The notes beneath the pieces are model-generated. The model saw only the letters and a program-made list of their open reading frames with translations. It had not been told where the DNA came from and made no database searches. 64,000 bases of DNA, from the NCBI RefSeq assembly GCF_001870435.1, contig NZ_MDDR01000022.1, positions 1 through 64,000 of the forward strand, read 5' to 3'. Position numbers and translations under genes: made by a program. This document shows positions 63,501-64,000 of the stretch, piece by piece (within the stretch, counting starts at the first letter, position 1; every line of letters begins with the position of its first letter). The DNA comes from Pseudomonas costantinii. GTDB taxonomy: Bacteria; Pseudomonadota; Gammaproteobacteria; Pseudomonadales; Pseudomonadaceae.

Positions 63501-64000
63501 GTGTCACTGAACTACCGCTCAGCAAGTAGCCTAGCGTGGCGCTGCCACCGTGCGGCAACGGTAAGCCTGGCACATCGGTTTTGTTGGAGTAGAGGAATTG
63601 GAGGAGGCTGTGCTGATCAATTCGCGACATCGGTATTGGCCAGGAAAGGCCCCCTCCGAAATTTCCCAGAGGATGCAATGAGGCCTTTTGTTCCAACTCC
63701 GTCGCCAACGTGCTGACTGCATCGGCGGTACCCGGCAGTTTAAAACCAAGGTCAGTGATGATGGTAGCCAAGGTCTGAGGCGTGGCTCGCGTTGAGGCGT
63801 AGAACGAGTCTTGATGAGGCGCCAGAGTGCTGTTGTTCAAGCGATATGAAATCTGCTCGGGTGTAACGGGCTTGCCATACACCCGAGTATCAATTCCTCG
63901 GAGCTGGCCTGCCAAGTCACGCAGGTTTTCTTGGTCTGCCAGTAGTCGTCGCAGGGTGTTGGTGGGCGGCGCCTGAACAGCGCTGGTACTGCTCTGGGAG
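60553..64000 (-). CDS. Large toxin-like protein with C-terminal C58-type cysteine protease candidate (partial)
   Basis: The coding frame stays open to the window end, so the N-terminus is missing; about 1,149 codons are visible. A central hydrophobic helical stretch (around 61800-62040: LLNLIPFRSAIVNFQKGNYG then GFLTAGAATAGKLIKIGSAA) resembles the translocation-type regions of large toxins. Near the C-terminus a candidate triad can be read: Cys (SNGECAALANTMALAI), His (TQNHGLLAGVTI) 87 residues later and Asp (FFFDPNFGLAKF) 19 after that. FDPNFG is the C58 (YopT/AvrPphB) signature. Secretion route, immunity protein and full domain order are unknown. GC is lower than in housekeeping genes. Confidence 0.75.
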   Translation of the reverse strand, partial: SQSSTSAVQAPPTNTLRRLLADQENLRDLAGQLRGIDTRVYGKPVTPEQISYRLNNSTLAPHQDSFYASTRATPQTLATIITDLGFKLPGTADAVSTLATELEQKASLHPLGNFGGGLSWPIPMSRIDQHSLLQFLYSNKTDVPGLPLPHGGSATLGYLLSGSSVTQSDLQDPVKALQKLLDSPKARALGQAMQTHLHGASSDTSIYEHVLTAIHFGLDPQSTVWRFRNKIGDFDLVHPGHWGQSPSTIVESLSRNLVANGKATADTAKLATHLLLALEAPQFLIKDIPKNVTIGSLAWANLSIAAAAIEAERPGTVSNMTFAEVMIHYENNKGRAPAPESAQSAALVDWAVANGVIIKSPGDSYTVQQLNTVRTEFNRRLNAQLSASQALDMEIPTRKDIALAKLKERFGDLGALFEEKVLSTDAYRGTASQTRLAGMHSLLDIAMMDWPDPAPFKSSDPRIPLEALNNDLTFGVQKEFDRQFGGAINEKKAAVKTTVKHMISQLPLEDRKNFEYGKVTFFQEGSHTLGLGFTDKTPGPNKPGLLVKTELNGKSQAYEINLNKGTIERTDLYRAKNQESRQANEVDTTKKFTPSYAAHDLAHERPANESLLNSFNSGRSRSIANAFLEHLELDDPAIKEQARGQTTLDKLQGGPKPLSEFLLNLIPFRSAIVNFQKGNYGEGAFDLTLDIFGFLTAGAATAGKLIKIGSAALSTGAKALRAAKVIGAATVGMLNPLSGLGDIAEGGIKLLGSAGGYLLSKGAEVVNKLKGATGSYDLLKAASKNHGVVATGTYKVAEQTVEGAAVFRESKWYAYDPINNRPYGSAIADFKPATIAGNGEINGNLLNWLTAVVAPNPRTPNLPRAFKDALDNAKVKDISAFNQGYATGKPDNIPGYYTTMKTSELKELAVIAGRSPEEIGTLAKLIQTRQVRESLESSRIFNQEVTSAGGKSTAMPQGFYLSQTDLPSNGECAALANTMALAIQHGSADQLIGNFFKASANALDPKVIAFRKQLNDMHKILSPDFHAGQPFSAMPYNDIIANLRNATTSTTLKISTQNHGLLAGVTINNHQKEWFFFDPNFGLAKFPDQASMERGLELTLNSGKSGGTLDPVAITGGVPEYHVSTFRDGDFLMSVPYQNPFALFNAPL

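Overview
The window looks like chromosome from a fluorescent Pseudomonas (P. fluorescens group). GC content is high, gene spacing is tight, and the gene set is familiar from that group: a 358-aa HPPD matching the P. fluorescens enzyme, MvaT/MvaU-type H-NS, GalU, Gor, AhpC/AhpF, a CSS-EAL phosphodiesterase, an orphan CcoN and short REP-like palindromes. This is inferred from protein and motif recognition only. No rRNA operon, CRISPR array or replication origin was seen.

Regions. 1-1231: a complete IS3-family element starting on the first base. 1.3-4.6 kb: a translationally coupled three-gene unit on the minus strand (unknown 144-aa protein, two-domain KaiC-like ATPase, histidine kinase). 4.7-5.3 kb: a two-helix membrane peptide gene between 16-bp direct repeats, then tRNA-Leu(UAA). 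5.5-8.5 kb: small enzymes and unknowns. 8.5-11.4 kb: mgtA with an upstream small ORF whose stop overlaps the mgtA start. 12-17.7 kb: LysE exporter, AraC regulator, arsB, azlCD, a lipoprotein and DUF1275. 17.8-23.3 kb: ABC-F ATPase, modABC with a ModE-like operator, nitronate monooxygenase. 23.6-26.3 kb: a DNA alkylation repair unit (DUF1883, 55-aa protein, alkB, ada). 27-28.6 kb: tsdBA for thiosulfate oxidation. 29.8-36.7 kb: galU, gor, a divergent kfrA-like/tyrosine recombinase pair, then ahpC (with an OxyR-like box) and ahpF. 36.7-43.5 kb: gloA, MvaT-like, EAL, LysR/EamA and hppD. 43.7-50 kb: accessory genes, including a possible toxin-related protein, a chorismate mutase between inverted REP copies, an aldo/keto reductase and LysR/SDR. 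50-54 kb: a glycerate or sugar-diacid unit (MFS, cdaR, glycerate kinase). 54-60.4 kb: racemase, orphan ccoN, lipoprotein, DUF1254 and a receiver protein. 60.5-64 kb: the C-terminal part of a very large toxin-like protein with a candidate C58 (YopT/AvrPphB-type) cysteine protease triad; it runs off the window.

Several neighbourhoods share a theme. Gor, AhpC, AhpF and GloA form a thiol/peroxide/aldehyde defence stretch. AlkB and Ada cover alkylation repair. ModABC supplies molybdate. The most unusual items are the toxin with the C58-like triad, the KaiC-kinase unit whose KaiC lacks the usual phosphosites, the Ada with three of four zinc cysteines replaced, the mgtA upstream small ORF, the kfrA-recombinase pair and the REP-flanked chorismate mutase.
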